Below, in pieces: positions 24,615-31,722 of a DNA stretch of 34,323 nt. Origin of the DNA: Rhodoglobus sp. (GTDB lineage Bacteria; Actinomycetota; Actinomycetes; Actinomycetales; Microbacteriaceae); contig JAODLY010000048.1 of NCBI GenBank assembly GCA_025464445.1, positions 1 to 34,323 of the forward strand. Direction: 5' to 3'. The notes beneath the pieces were generated by a model. That model ran no database searches. It was not told where the DNA came from and saw only the letters and a list, made by a program, of their open reading frames with translations. The position numbers and the translations under genes were made by a program. Within the stretch, counting starts at the first letter, position 1. Each line of letters opens with the position of its first letter.

Positions 24615-25256
24615 ATGGTCCCGCTCGCGAGCCTCCTCGCCTTCTCGCTCGTGTCGATTCCGCTGATTCTGGTACCGGGCCCGAGCGTGCTGTTCGTTAT
24701 CGGACGCTCGCTTTCCCTCGGCAAGATCGGCGGCCTGCTGAGCGTCGTGGGCAATGCCATCGGCGCCGCGGTGATCGTCGTGGCCGTGGCTTTCGGTGTC
24801 GGCATTGTCATCGCGCAGTCGGCGATCGTGTTCACCGTCGTCAAGATCGTGGGCGCGGCCTACCTCATCTACCTCGGGGTGCAGGCGATCCGCCACCGTC
24901 GCGAGCGAGCGGATGCCGCAACGGCGACGGTGTCGCCGAAGCCGAAATGGCGCATCGTGCTGCAGGGGATGCTTGTCGGGATCTCGAACCCCAAGACCAT
25001 CGTGTTCTTCATCGCGGTGCTCCCCCAGTTCGTGGATTACCGGGCCGGCGGCATCCCGCTCCAGATGCTCACCCTCGGCACGCTCTTCGTCGCCATCGCC
25101 CTCATCACCGACAGTGTCTGGGCACTCGCCGCCGGGGCCGCGAGGGACTGGTTCGCGAGTTCCCCGCGTCGCATCTCGACTCTCGGGGCGACCGGCGGCG
25201 TCATGATGATCGGGATCGGGGTCGGCTCCCTCTTCCTCGGGCATGGCAGGGACTGA
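24615..25256 (+). CDS. LysE/RhtB-family amino acid exporter, 213 aa
   Basis: Length and topology (five to six membrane segments) fit LysE/RhtB translocators. The N-terminal signature VPGPSVLFVIGRSLSLGKIGGL is typical, as is GISNPKTIVFFIAVLPQFVD in the middle. Such proteins export amino acids or their derivatives down the proton gradient; the substrate here is not known. It follows the MFS gene by about 75 bases with its own -10 box and converges on the tad locus across a strong inverted repeat. Confidence 0.9.
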   Translation: MVPLASLLAFSLVSIPLILVPGPSVLFVIGRSLSLGKIGGLLSVVGNAIGAAVIVVAVAFGVGIVIAQSAIVFTVVKIVGAAYLIYLGVQAIRHRRERADAATATVSPKPKWRIVLQGMLVGISNPKTIVFFIAVLPQFVDYRAGGIPLQMLTLGTLFVAIALITDSVWALAAGAARDWFASSPRRISTLGATGGVMMIGIGVGSLFLGHGRD

Positions 25257-25334
25257 CCCTGTCGCCGAGCTAGACATCCGGTAAACAGCGGCTGCAAATG
25301 CGCTGCAAACCGCCCGCAGGGCACTCCGCTACTG

Positions 25335-25395
25335 TAACGTTTTGATCACGGCGGCCCGATGGGCCGCCGTCCAACGTTAAGCACCACGTGTGGTG
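25335..25395. terminator. Nested inverted repeats between convergent genes (bidirectional terminator)
   Basis: ACGGCGGCCC and GGGCCGCCGT form a perfect 10-base stem around GAT (25348-25370). It is nested inside TAACGTT (25335-25341) and AACGTTA (25373-25379). A further inverted repeat CACCA/TGGTG follows at 25382-25395. The position between the convergent LysE-family gene and the last tad gene suits termination in both directions, though no T-run is present on either side. The outer AACGTT arms could be a separate protein site. Confidence 0.6.
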
Positions 25396-25408
25396 ATGCC
25401 GCGGGCCA

Positions 25409-25858
25409 CTAGCCGAACACCGATCGGGCGACCGCCGTGACCTCGAGCCGCAGCCCGCGCGGCAACAGCAGCGAGAGCACGGGCGGGCTCCAATCCGCCG
25501 ACAGCGAGACCGTCGCGCTTCGCCCGTCGACGGTGCCAGCGCTCTCGACCACGAGCGAGTCGAAGTCGCCGATCGGGTTGGAGTCGAGATACCCGCCAAC
25601 TGCCGCCGAAACCTCGGCGCTCGTGAGGTTGGGGCGGTACCCGGACGGCGTCAGGGTCACGTCGTCGAGCGCGAAGGCCTCGGCGCCGACGAGTGCCGCG
25701 CCGTCCGCGAGGGTGTACAGCCGTTTGCGCTCGAGATAGAGCGATGTTGCCGCGACGACCATGAGAATGAGCGCGAGGGACAGGAAGCCGTAGAAGATCG
25801 TGAGCGGCAGGGTCGAGCCGTCGTCGGCGGCGAGGAGGCGAGGTTTGCGCCGCGTCAT
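25409..25858 (-). CDS. TadG-like pilus assembly protein, N-terminal domain, 149 aa
   Basis: The N-terminus DDGSTLPLTIFYGFLSLALI forms one membrane segment followed by ERKRLYTLADGAALVGAEA. This is the TadG/TadE-like N-terminal pattern, in which the segment and the adjacent helix recall pseudopilins. The rest is a small extracytoplasmic domain. It has only this domain, without the von Willebrand A part of full-length TadG proteins. The start is ATG 25858, overlapping the TadE-like stop by 4 bases. It is probably a minor pilin or assembly factor of the Flp pilus; last gene of the tad operon. Confidence 0.78.
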   Translation of the reverse strand: MTRRKPRLLAADDGSTLPLTIFYGFLSLALILMVVAATSLYLERKRLYTLADGAALVGAEAFALDDVTLTPSGYRPNLTSAEVSAAVGGYLDSNPIGDFDSLVVESAGTVDGRSATVSLSADWSPPVLSLLLPRGLRLEVTAVARSVFG

Positions 25859-26307
25859 CCGGAACCCCAGAACCGGGACACCTGCTGGGTCGCCGTCGCG
25901 TGCACCGGAATCGAGAGCGGGAACCCGCCGGTGAGCACCGTTGGAGCGAGCGGAAGCGGAACGGAGAAGTCGACGGCGACCGTGACGAAGCCGCGCCTTG
26001 TCAGGCAAGCGCCCGGATTCGGCCGACAGGTAACGGCGATGGTTGCAGAGTCGGGGTCGACCCCATGGTCCGTGAGCGCGAACTCGACGGCCCTGGCGGC
26101 GCTGGCCTGGGCGCTCGCGAGGTTTCCCGACTGCACGAAGACCCGCGCCGCCTGGCGTGCGGCCCCTTCCGCGGCCATGGCGCCGGCCTGGATGGCAGCC
26201 ATGGTGAGCACGAGGTAGACGAGCGGGATGAGCAGGATCATGCCCGCAGTGACGAACTCGAGCGACGCGGAGCCGCCGTCGTCAGTCCAGCGTTTCGATC
26301 GCCGCAT
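25855..26307 (-). CDS. TadE-like pseudopilin, 150 aa
   Basis: After a short charged start (MRRSKRWTDDGG) the TadE pattern GSASLEFVTAGMILLIPLVY gives one membrane segment with the conserved Glu, followed by AAEGAARQAARVFVQSG. The external part holds two cysteines (TCRPNPGACL) that may bond. The start was set at ATG 26307 because GGAGG lies 9 bases upstream and the domain begins right after. The gene thus overlaps the previous one by 26 bases in another frame. It should be a minor pilin processed or assembled with the Flp pilus. Confidence 0.8.
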   Translation of the reverse strand: MRRSKRWTDDGGSASLEFVTAGMILLIPLVYLVLTMAAIQAGAMAAEGAARQAARVFVQSGNLASAQASAARAVEFALTDHGVDPDSATIAVTCRPNPGACLTRRGFVTVAVDFSVPLPLAPTVLTGGFPLSIPVHATATQQVSRFWGSG

Positions 26308-26680
26308 GCCCGGACACCTCCAGCCCGCCGTCGATTCCCACAAGCCCGATGAGCGGGAGGGGAGCTCGCACCGTGACGATGACTGCGGGATGCCCGAGGT
26401 AGCTGCCCGTGTCGGCAGTAACGTCTCGCGCATAGGACGGCCCCAGCGCGACGGTGATGAGGTCAGTGGCGCGGGCCACACCATCCGAGATCGAGTTGTC
26501 TGCGAGCGCCCCGAAGCGCGCACCCTCCGCAGCGGCGTCCACGACGGTGTTGCGGATGAACAGCGCGAGCCCGAGCTGGATGACGCTGAGCGTGAGCACG
26601 GTGAGGAGAGCCGCGACCATGACGAACTCGGCAATAGCCGAGCCCGCGTCATCCCCGAGCTTCGACCGCGCGCGGGCCAT
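26282..26680 (-). CDS. TadE-family pseudopilin, 132 aa
   Basis: The sequence GSAIAEFVMVAALLTVLTLS is the TadE-type membrane segment with its conserved Glu, followed by RNTVVDAAAEGARFGALADN as in other actinobacterial TadE/TadF proteins. The remaining part is a small external domain. The start is ATG 26678-26680; GTG 26681-26683 just before it is an alternative. There is no good ribosome binding site, so translation probably depends on termination at the pilin stop (26685-26687). It belongs to the tad operon as a minor pilin. Confidence 0.82.
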   Translation of the reverse strand: MARARSKLGDDAGSAIAEFVMVAALLTVLTLSVIQLGLALFIRNTVVDAAAEGARFGALADNSISDGVARATDLITVALGPSYARDVTADTGSYLGHPAVIVTVRAPLPLIGLVGIDGGLEVSGHAAIETLD

Positions 26681-26684
26681 CACC

Positions 26685-26861
26685 TCAGAACCCGCTGACC
26701 CGCTCTATCGCCTGCTGGAAAACAGAGCTGAGGGCGGGGCCGGCCAGCCCCCAGATGATGATCACGAGGCCTGCAGTCATTAACGTGATGAGCACCCAGC
26801 CGGGAACATCGCCGCGCTCCTCGCGGGCCATTCGGCAGGCCAGTCGTCGGATTCGTTTCAT
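26685..26861 (-). CDS. Small Flp pilin-like protein, 58 aa
   Basis: The protein begins with basic residues (MKRIRRLACRMAREERGD), followed by VPGWVLITLMTAGLVIIIWG as a single membrane helix and a short amphipathic tail (VFQQAIERVSGF). Size, position between tadC and tadE, and topology fit the major Flp pilin of actinobacterial tad loci. The glycine in ERGD may be the prepilin cleavage site, but the Glu-Tyr pair usual at positions 5-6 of Flp pilins is missing. The ATG (26859-26861) has GGAGG 6 bases upstream, and the stop is followed closely by the next start. A hairpin lies upstream. Confidence 0.78.
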   Translation of the reverse strand: MKRIRRLACRMAREERGDVPGWVLITLMTAGLVIIIWGLAGPALSSVFQQAIERVSGF

Positions 26862-26898
26862 AGCGCCTCCTCAATGCATCGAAGTCATCGTGCCGCCG

Positions 26899-26917
26899 GG
26901 CGCTCGATGCGAGCGCC
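26899..26917 (-). promoter_or_regulatory. Hairpin in the leader between tadC and the pilin gene
   Basis: GGCGCTCG and CGAGCGCC form a perfect 8-base stem with a three-base loop. It lies in the only sizeable gap (79 bases) of the tad operon, 38 bases before the pilin start. It could stop part of the upstream transcript or protect a processed pilin mRNA, which would allow much higher pilin than assembly-protein synthesis. Confidence 0.5.
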
Positions 26918-26940
26918 GACTTTCCACAGGGCCGGGGCGC

Positions 26941-27879
26941 TCACAGTCCGAGTTGAAGCACGAAGATGCCGGGAAAGATCGCAAATGCGATAGTCACCGG
27001 CAGGATGAGGAACACGAGGGGGAACAGCATTGCCACCTCCTTCTTGCCGGCGACCTCGAGCAGCTCTCGCTTGGCGTCATCGCGGGCATCCTGAGCCTGC
27101 GCACGCAGGACCTCGGCGAGCGGAGTACCGCGCTCGAGTGCGCCTACGACCTGTTCGACGCAGCGGGAGAAGGGCGGCAACTCGAGGTCGCGGGCAAGCG
27201 CTGTAAGCGTGTCCGCGAAGGGGAGGCCGGTATTGACGGCCGTCACGACTGTCCCGAGTTCCCGGGACAACTCGCCGGTGCTCGTGCGCGTGACCCGGCG
27301 GATCGCATCCAGGATTCCCTCCCCCGCGGAGAGGCTCAGTGTGAGGAACTCGAGGATCACGGGCAACTCGCTCGCGAGCCTCGCGAGCCGACGTCGGGCC
27401 GCGCGCTGCAGCACGTAGTCCCGCGCGATGACCCCGGCGATCGCGAACACCACGACGACTACGAGTTGCACCCAGACCGGCACCGACTGGATGCGCGCCG
27501 CCGCGGCCGCCGCGGCGACCCCGGTTGCTCCACCGATGAGTCCCCACAGCAGTTGCTGCGAGCGGAACCCCTCCACGGTCAGCGACGATCCGGACTGCCG
27601 CAGTCTCCTGCCGATCGCCTCCGCACCGCCGAGCACGTTGTCGAGCGCGCGGCGGGCCCGCGCAGCGACCGGCTCGAGAAGCACCCCGATCACGGGAAGC
27701 GGCCCGGGTGGCGCGGGGCTGAGCGATTCGCGTGCGCCGGCGGAGATGTCCACGAGATACGGTGCAACCCGCCTGGCCAGGCGCGGGCGGCTCATACGTG
27801 GGGCGATGCTCGCGAGCAACCATAGGCCGAAGCCCAGGCAGATTCCCGCGACGACTCCCCACGAGACAACGGCAGTCAC
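26941..27879 (-). CDS. tadC: TadC, inner-membrane platform protein of the Flp pilus, 312 aa
   Basis: A type II secretion F domain protein. It has an N-terminal membrane segment, a second hydrophobic block (about 115-155), the cytoplasmic F domain (ELPVILEFLTLSLSAGEGILDAI, then LPFADTLTALARDLELPPFSRCVEQVVGALERGTPLAEVL), and a C-terminal membrane segment (FPLVFLILPVTIAFAIFPGI). It forms the membrane platform with TadB on which the ATPase TadA acts. The start is GTG 27877-27879, overlapping the tadB stop by 4 bases; the longer frame reaching 29391 is a shadow of tadB and tadA. Confidence 0.9.
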   Translation of the reverse strand: MTAVVSWGVVAGICLGFGLWLLASIAPRMSRPRLARRVAPYLVDISAGARESLSPAPPGPLPVIGVLLEPVAARARRALDNVLGGAEAIGRRLRQSGSSLTVEGFRSQQLLWGLIGGATGVAAAAAAARIQSVPVWVQLVVVVVFAIAGVIARDYVLQRAARRRLARLASELPVILEFLTLSLSAGEGILDAIRRVTRTSTGELSRELGTVVTAVNTGLPFADTLTALARDLELPPFSRCVEQVVGALERGTPLAEVLRAQAQDARDDAKRELLEVAGKKEVAMLFPLVFLILPVTIAFAIFPGIFVLQLGL

Positions 27880-28739
27880 GCGAACCACCTGCGCTCTTCC
27901 GGCAGCCGACCCAGGCCGATCATGAGCCGATAGGCGACGAACGACACGACGAGGCCCACCACGATGAGGGTCGCCCCCGCCGCGGAATTGTATGAAGCCG
28001 CCGCCTCGGGGCGGGTGGCGAGCAGGAGCAGCACCACCCAGGGTGCCACGACCCCGAGCTTCGCGGCGTTCATTACCCATGACTGCCGCGCCTCGACCTC
28101 CGACCGGATCGCGCTCGCCTGCCTGAGGTAGGCGCTGAGATTGCGCAGCACGGTGGTGAGCTCGCTGCCACCGACCTCGCGCGACATCCGGAGGGTCTCG
28201 ATGATGCGGTCGGCTATGGGGTCGGCAAGCCGACCTTTCAGCCCGTCGAGGCATAGCGCGAAATTGCCCGTCGCGCGGTAGTCCGCCTCGAAGAGGGCGA
28301 AGGCAGGCCGGGTCGCCGCCGGGCCGGCATGCGCGAGAATCACCACACTGTCGGCCAGGGCGAGTCCGGAGCGCACCCCTGAGACGAGTTGGTCGACGAT
28401 GTCTGGCCACACCACCCGGGTTGCCCGTCGATGCGCACGGGCCCGCCAGCTGATCACCATCGATGGCGCGAGAAACGCGACGACACCGGCAGCAATTGCC
28501 AGCACCACGACCGACAGCGTCGCGAAGACTGTGGCCGCCGCGACAATGGCCAGCAGGGATGACACGACAACGACGACCCCGACACCCACCTGCCCGAGCC
28601 CGGCCTGCACAAGCCGCTCGCGTATCGACTCGACCCAGCGGATCGAGCGTGCCACCGGCACCGCCCGTCGCGGCCACAGCACCGGCGATGCGGTGAGAAG
28701 CAGCCCGGCGGCGAGCACAAGCCCAAGCGCTGCGCTCAT
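27876..28739 (-). CDS. tadB: TadB, inner-membrane platform protein of the Flp pilus, 287 aa
   Basis: This is the second F-domain platform protein. It has membrane segments near 4-22 and 50-95, then the F domain (VVWPDIVDQLVSGVRSGLAL, FEADYRATGNFALCLDGLKGRLADPIADRI, REVGGSELTTVLRNLSAYLR) and C-terminal segments (about 215-265). The ATG at 28739 overlaps the tadA stop by 4 bases and the gene's own stop overlaps tadC, so tadA-tadB-tadC are co-translated. It works with TadC as the base of the pilus machine. Confidence 0.9.
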   Translation of the reverse strand: MSAALGLVLAAGLLLTASPVLWPRRAVPVARSIRWVESIRERLVQAGLGQVGVGVVVVVSSLLAIVAAATVFATLSVVVLAIAAGVVAFLAPSMVISWRARAHRRATRVVWPDIVDQLVSGVRSGLALADSVVILAHAGPAATRPAFALFEADYRATGNFALCLDGLKGRLADPIADRIIETLRMSREVGGSELTTVLRNLSAYLRQASAIRSEVEARQSWVMNAAKLGVVAPWVVLLLLATRPEAAASYNSAAGATLIVVGLVVSFVAYRLMIGLGRLPEERRWFA

Positions 28740-29968
28740 CGCGCCGCCTTCGCGAGTATCGAGACGGGATCCAGCCCCGCGTTGCGGAACTTGACGGTGC
28801 GCGCCGGAAAGCCGCCCGTCGGTTGCAGCGCCCCCTTGTCGATCGCGAAGATCGCGCTGGTCTCGATGACTCCCGCATTGACCTGGCCGCTCGGGGCGAT
28901 GACCTCCACGACCCGGCGGCGACCGTTCCTGCCGAGTTCGCAGTGCACGACGATGTCGATGCAGGCCGCGACCGTGGGCACAACGAAAGCCGAGTCGATG
29001 TTGCGACCGGCAAGCAGGGGCAGCGTCGAAAGCTTGATGAGGGCATCCCGAGCACTGTTCGCGTGGATGCTGGACATGCCCGGCAGCCCGCTGTTGAGCG
29101 CGATGAGCAGGTCGAGGGACTCCGCCTCGCGCACCTCGCCGACAACGAGGCGGTCCGGGCGCATCCGCAGTGCTTCCTTGATGAGCCGGCGCAGCGTGAT
29201 CTCGCCGGTGCCCTCCAGGCTGGGCTGGCGGCATTGCATGCCAATCGTGTCGCGCGTACCGACGGCGAGTTCGAACGTCTCCTCGACGGTGATGACCCGT
29301 TCGGCCTGCCTGGTCGCGGCGAGCAGCGCGTTGAGCATCGTCGTCTTGCCGCTCTGCGTCGCGCCGGAGACCAGGATGTTCTGCCCGGCAAGCACGCACA
29401 TGCGCAGGAACTCCGCCGACTGCTGGCTGAGGCTGCCGAGCGCCACGAGCCGTTGCAAATCGCGGATGCGCTGGTTGAACTTGCGGATATTGACGGCCCA
29501 ATCCCGCCTCGTCACGTCGGGGATGACGACGTGGAGCCGCGAGCCGTCCGGCAGCGAGGCATCCACGAACGGCGAGCTGAGGTCGACGCGGCGGCCGGAG
29601 GACTGCAGCATCCGCTCGACCAGGTCGCGCACCTCGCCGTCGCCGAGTGACACGCCGGTCAGCTCCGGGATGCCGTCCCTCGCCACGAAGACAGCATCCG
29701 GTGCGTTGATCCAGATCTCCTCGATGTCCGGGTCGTCGAAGAACGGCTGCAGCGGACCGAAGCCGGTGAGCGTGGCGACGATCTGCCGTGTCGCGAGCGA
29801 CTCGTCCGCGAGCAGGGGCACCGAGCCGCCGAGCGCCCGCTCGCTGTAGCGGCGCACCTCGTCGTGCACGTACTTCGCCGCGAGAGCGTGGTCGCTGCCG
29901 AGATCCACGCCATCGCGACGCACGCGCTCGCGTACCTGGTCCGCGATCTGCGCGAGGGCGTTGGACAT
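28736..29968 (-). CDS. tadA: TadA/CpaF-type pilus assembly ATPase, 410 aa
   Basis: This is a secretion ATPase of the CpaF/VirB11 group that powers Flp pilus assembly from the cytoplasm. The N-terminal domain (about 1-150) contains FGPLQPFFDDPDIEEIWINA. Walker A GATQSGKTT is at 202-210, the Asp-box region VITVEETFEL at 225-234, Walker B RLVVGEVR at 273-280 and the His box SSIHANSARD at 299-308. It is the first gene of the leftward tad operon, starting at ATG 29968. Its upstream region is shared with the divergent TetR gene. No TadZ-like gene precedes it here, unlike many actinobacterial tad loci. Confidence 0.94.
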   Translation of the reverse strand: MSNALAQIADQVRERVRRDGVDLGSDHALAAKYVHDEVRRYSERALGGSVPLLADESLATRQIVATLTGFGPLQPFFDDPDIEEIWINAPDAVFVARDGIPELTGVSLGDGEVRDLVERMLQSSGRRVDLSSPFVDASLPDGSRLHVVIPDVTRRDWAVNIRKFNQRIRDLQRLVALGSLSQQSAEFLRMCVLAGQNILVSGATQSGKTTMLNALLAATRQAERVITVEETFELAVGTRDTIGMQCRQPSLEGTGEITLRRLIKEALRMRPDRLVVGEVREAESLDLLIALNSGLPGMSSIHANSARDALIKLSTLPLLAGRNIDSAFVVPTVAACIDIVVHCELGRNGRRRVVEVIAPSGQVNAGVIETSAIFAIDKGALQPTGGFPARTVKFRNAGLDPVSILAKAAR

Positions 29969-30007
29969 GCGTCGATCATTCGCGACGACTGAACGTGATG
30001 CGAGCCG

Positions 30008-30016
30008 TTATCCACA
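30008..30016 (+). promoter_or_regulatory. Single DnaA-box-like nonamer in the tadA/TetR gap
   Basis: TTATCCACA matches the consensus DnaA box exactly. It lies 40 bases upstream of tadA and about 70 bases from the TetR start. A single box may bind DnaA as a regulator or be coincidence; there is no cluster of boxes as at an origin. Confidence 0.35.
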
Positions 30017-30061
30017 GGTGTTCAAGCTCGGCACGGACACGTGTCGCGACCGTTGACAGCG

Positions 30062-30079
30062 ACTATACAGTCGTATAGT
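30062..30079. promoter_or_regulatory. TetR operator overlapping the -10 box of the exporter operon
   Basis: ACTATAC-AGTC-GTATAGT is a perfect 7-base inverted repeat with a four-base spacer. The right arm contains TATAGT (30074-30079), a good -10 hexamer, 9 bases before the GTG start of the TetR gene. A repressor bound here would block RNA polymerase, so the regulator probably represses its own operon with the ABC exporter. The dyad is directly visible; binding is inferred. Confidence 0.75.
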
Positions 30080-30088
30080 TTGCTACTC

Positions 30089-30805
30089 GTGCAAATAGTC
30101 GATGGCGCGCAATGGGATCGATCCCCCGATGACCTGACCGCGCGGGCCCGCCTGCGCGACGCGGCCATCGAGTGCTTCGCCCTCCGTGGGTTCGAGGCAT
30201 CGGTGCGCGAGATCTCCGCGCGCGCGGGAGTCAGCCCCGGTCTCATCCGGCACCACTTCGGCACCAAAGACGCGCTCCGGGCCGAATGCGACGCCGAAGT
30301 GCTGCGCCGCTACCGCGACCTCAAGGTCGAGGGCATGAGGATGTCGCCGACGCAGACCATGGCAATGCTGGCGCAACTCGACGATTTCGCCCCGATGTTC
30401 GTCTACATCCTGCGCAGCGTGCGCGACGGCGGCGCCGCAGGGCGCGAATTCGTCGAACAGATGATCGCCGAAGCCGAGATCTTCTCCGAGGACGGGGTGC
30501 GGGCGGGGCTCATCAGGCCCAGCCGCGACCCGGCGGCACGCGCTCGCTATCTCGTGACCAGCGCGCTCGGCGGCCTGCTCGTGCAGCTCACGCTCATGCC
30601 CGATCTCGACCTCGCCGATCTCGGCACCGCTATGCATCGCCTCACGGACTCGATCACGCTGCCCACGCTCGAACTCTTCACCGAGGGCATTCTCGTCGAC
30701 AGGTCGGTGCTCGACGAGTACGTGGCGCACTTCCCCGGGCCGCCGGGAGCATCCGACGATGCGCCATCTCATCCCTCACCTTCCAAAACCGGAGAAAGAA
30801 CATGA
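30089..30805 (+). CDS. TetR-family transcriptional regulator, 238 aa
   Basis: The helix-turn-helix domain (about 18-65) is typical: ARLRDAAIECFALRGFEAS, then VREISARAGVSPGLIRHHFG and TKDALRAECDA. The rest is a helical ligand-binding domain. The start is taken as GTG 30089, next to the -10 box and operator; the in-frame ATG at 30041 would lie upstream of the promoter and is rejected. Its stop overlaps the ATPase start by 4 bases (ATGA). Regulator, ATPase and permease are thus one operon, probably induced by a small molecule that the exporter removes. Confidence 0.9.
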   Translation: MQIVDGAQWDRSPDDLTARARLRDAAIECFALRGFEASVREISARAGVSPGLIRHHFGTKDALRAECDAEVLRRYRDLKVEGMRMSPTQTMAMLAQLDDFAPMFVYILRSVRDGGAAGREFVEQMIAEAEIFSEDGVRAGLIRPSRDPAARARYLVTSALGGLLVQLTLMPDLDLADLGTAMHRLTDSITLPTLELFTEGILVDRSVLDEYVAHFPGPPGASDDAPSHPSPSKTGERT

Positions 30806-31722
30806 CTGAAACACTCGCGGTCGACGTGCACGGCCTGGAGAAGGACTTCGGCGCCGTGCGTGCCCTCGACGGGCTCGACCTGCGCGTAGCCACGGGAAGT
30901 GTGGCCGGATTCCTCGGTCCCAACGGATCCGGAAAATCCACGACCATCCGCATCCTGCTCGGCCTGCTGCGCGCTGACGGGGGCACGGCGACCCTGCTCG
31001 GCGGCGACCCCTGGCGCGACGCGGTAGGACTGCACCGCCGCGTCGCGTATGTCGCCGGCGACGTGACCCTGTGGCCGAACCTCACGGGAGGCCAGGCGAT
31101 CGACATCCTCGGCGCCTTACGCGGCGATGTCGACCGCGCCCGCATCGACAGGTTCCTGCAGTTGTTCGACCTCGACCCGACGAAGAAAGCGCGCAGCTAC
31201 TCGAAGGGGAACCGGCAGAAGGTCGCCCTCGTCGCGGCCTTCGCGAGTCGTGCCGAACTGCTCATCCTCGACGAGCCGACAAACGGGCTCGACCCGCTCA
31301 TGGAGGGCGTGTTCACCGACTGCGTGTCCGAGGCAAAGGCCGAAGGGCGGTCGGTCTTGCTGTCGAGCCATATCTTCGCCGAGGTCGAGAAACTCTGCGA
31401 CACCGTGATGATCATCCGGGATGGGCGCACCGTCGAATCGGGCACGCTTACCGAACTGCGGCACCTGCAGCGCTCGACGATCACCGTCACGATCGACGGC
31501 AATGCCGCCGCTCTCTCGGCTGTCCAGGGAGTCACCGACCTCACCGTCGATGGCGTGCGGGTGTCGTTCTCCGTGGACGAGGGCGCGCTGCCGCGAGTCA
31601 TGACGGCGCTAGCGCCCCTCGGCCCGCGCGGTCTCATCTCGACCCCGCCGTCGCTCGAGGAACTGTTCCTGCGCCACTACGGCGTGCACGCCGACCAGGC
31701 CGAAGCGGCGGCGCAGCGATGA
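30802..31722 (+). CDS. ABC-2 type exporter ATP-binding protein, 306 aa
   Basis: Walker A GPNGSGKST is at 39-47. The signature is degenerate, YSKGNRQKVAL (from 133), Walker B LLILDEPTNGLD is near 153-164, and the switch histidine lies in LSSHIFAEVE. The C-terminal extension of about 90 residues is the accessory domain common in drug-type ABC-2 ATPases. It powers the 553-residue permease encoded next, with a 4-base overlap. In actinobacteria this TetR/ATPase/permease arrangement is often annotated as export of antibiotics or polyketides; the real substrate is unknown. Confidence 0.93.
   Translation: MTETLAVDVHGLEKDFGAVRALDGLDLRVATGSVAGFLGPNGSGKSTTIRILLGLLRADGGTATLLGGDPWRDAVGLHRRVAYVAGDVTLWPNLTGGQAIDILGALRGDVDRARIDRFLQLFDLDPTKKARSYSKGNRQKVALVAAFASRAELLILDEPTNGLDPLMEGVFTDCVSEAKAEGRSVLLSSHIFAEVEKLCDTVMIIRDGRTVESGTLTELRHLQRSTITVTIDGNAAALSAVQGVTDLTVDGVRVSFSVDEGALPRVMTALAPLGPRGLISTPPSLEELFLRHYGVHADQAEAAAQR

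Noticed and set aside
23069-24844. A 591-codon open frame on the minus strand opposite the MFS and LysE genes.
   Set aside because: Its composition (Arg, Gly, Glu, His, Asp in irregular runs) is that of an antisense shadow in GC-rich DNA, while the plus strand encodes clear membrane protein families.
26941-29391. A possible 816-residue TadC fusion protein.
   Set aside because: Only the last 312 residues resemble TadC. The N-terminal part is an out-of-frame reading of tadA and tadB, and a GTG start coupled to the tadB stop explains TadC.
30008-30016. A replication origin near the DnaA box.
   Set aside because: There is one box only, no AT-rich unwinding region and no dnaA or dnaN gene nearby.
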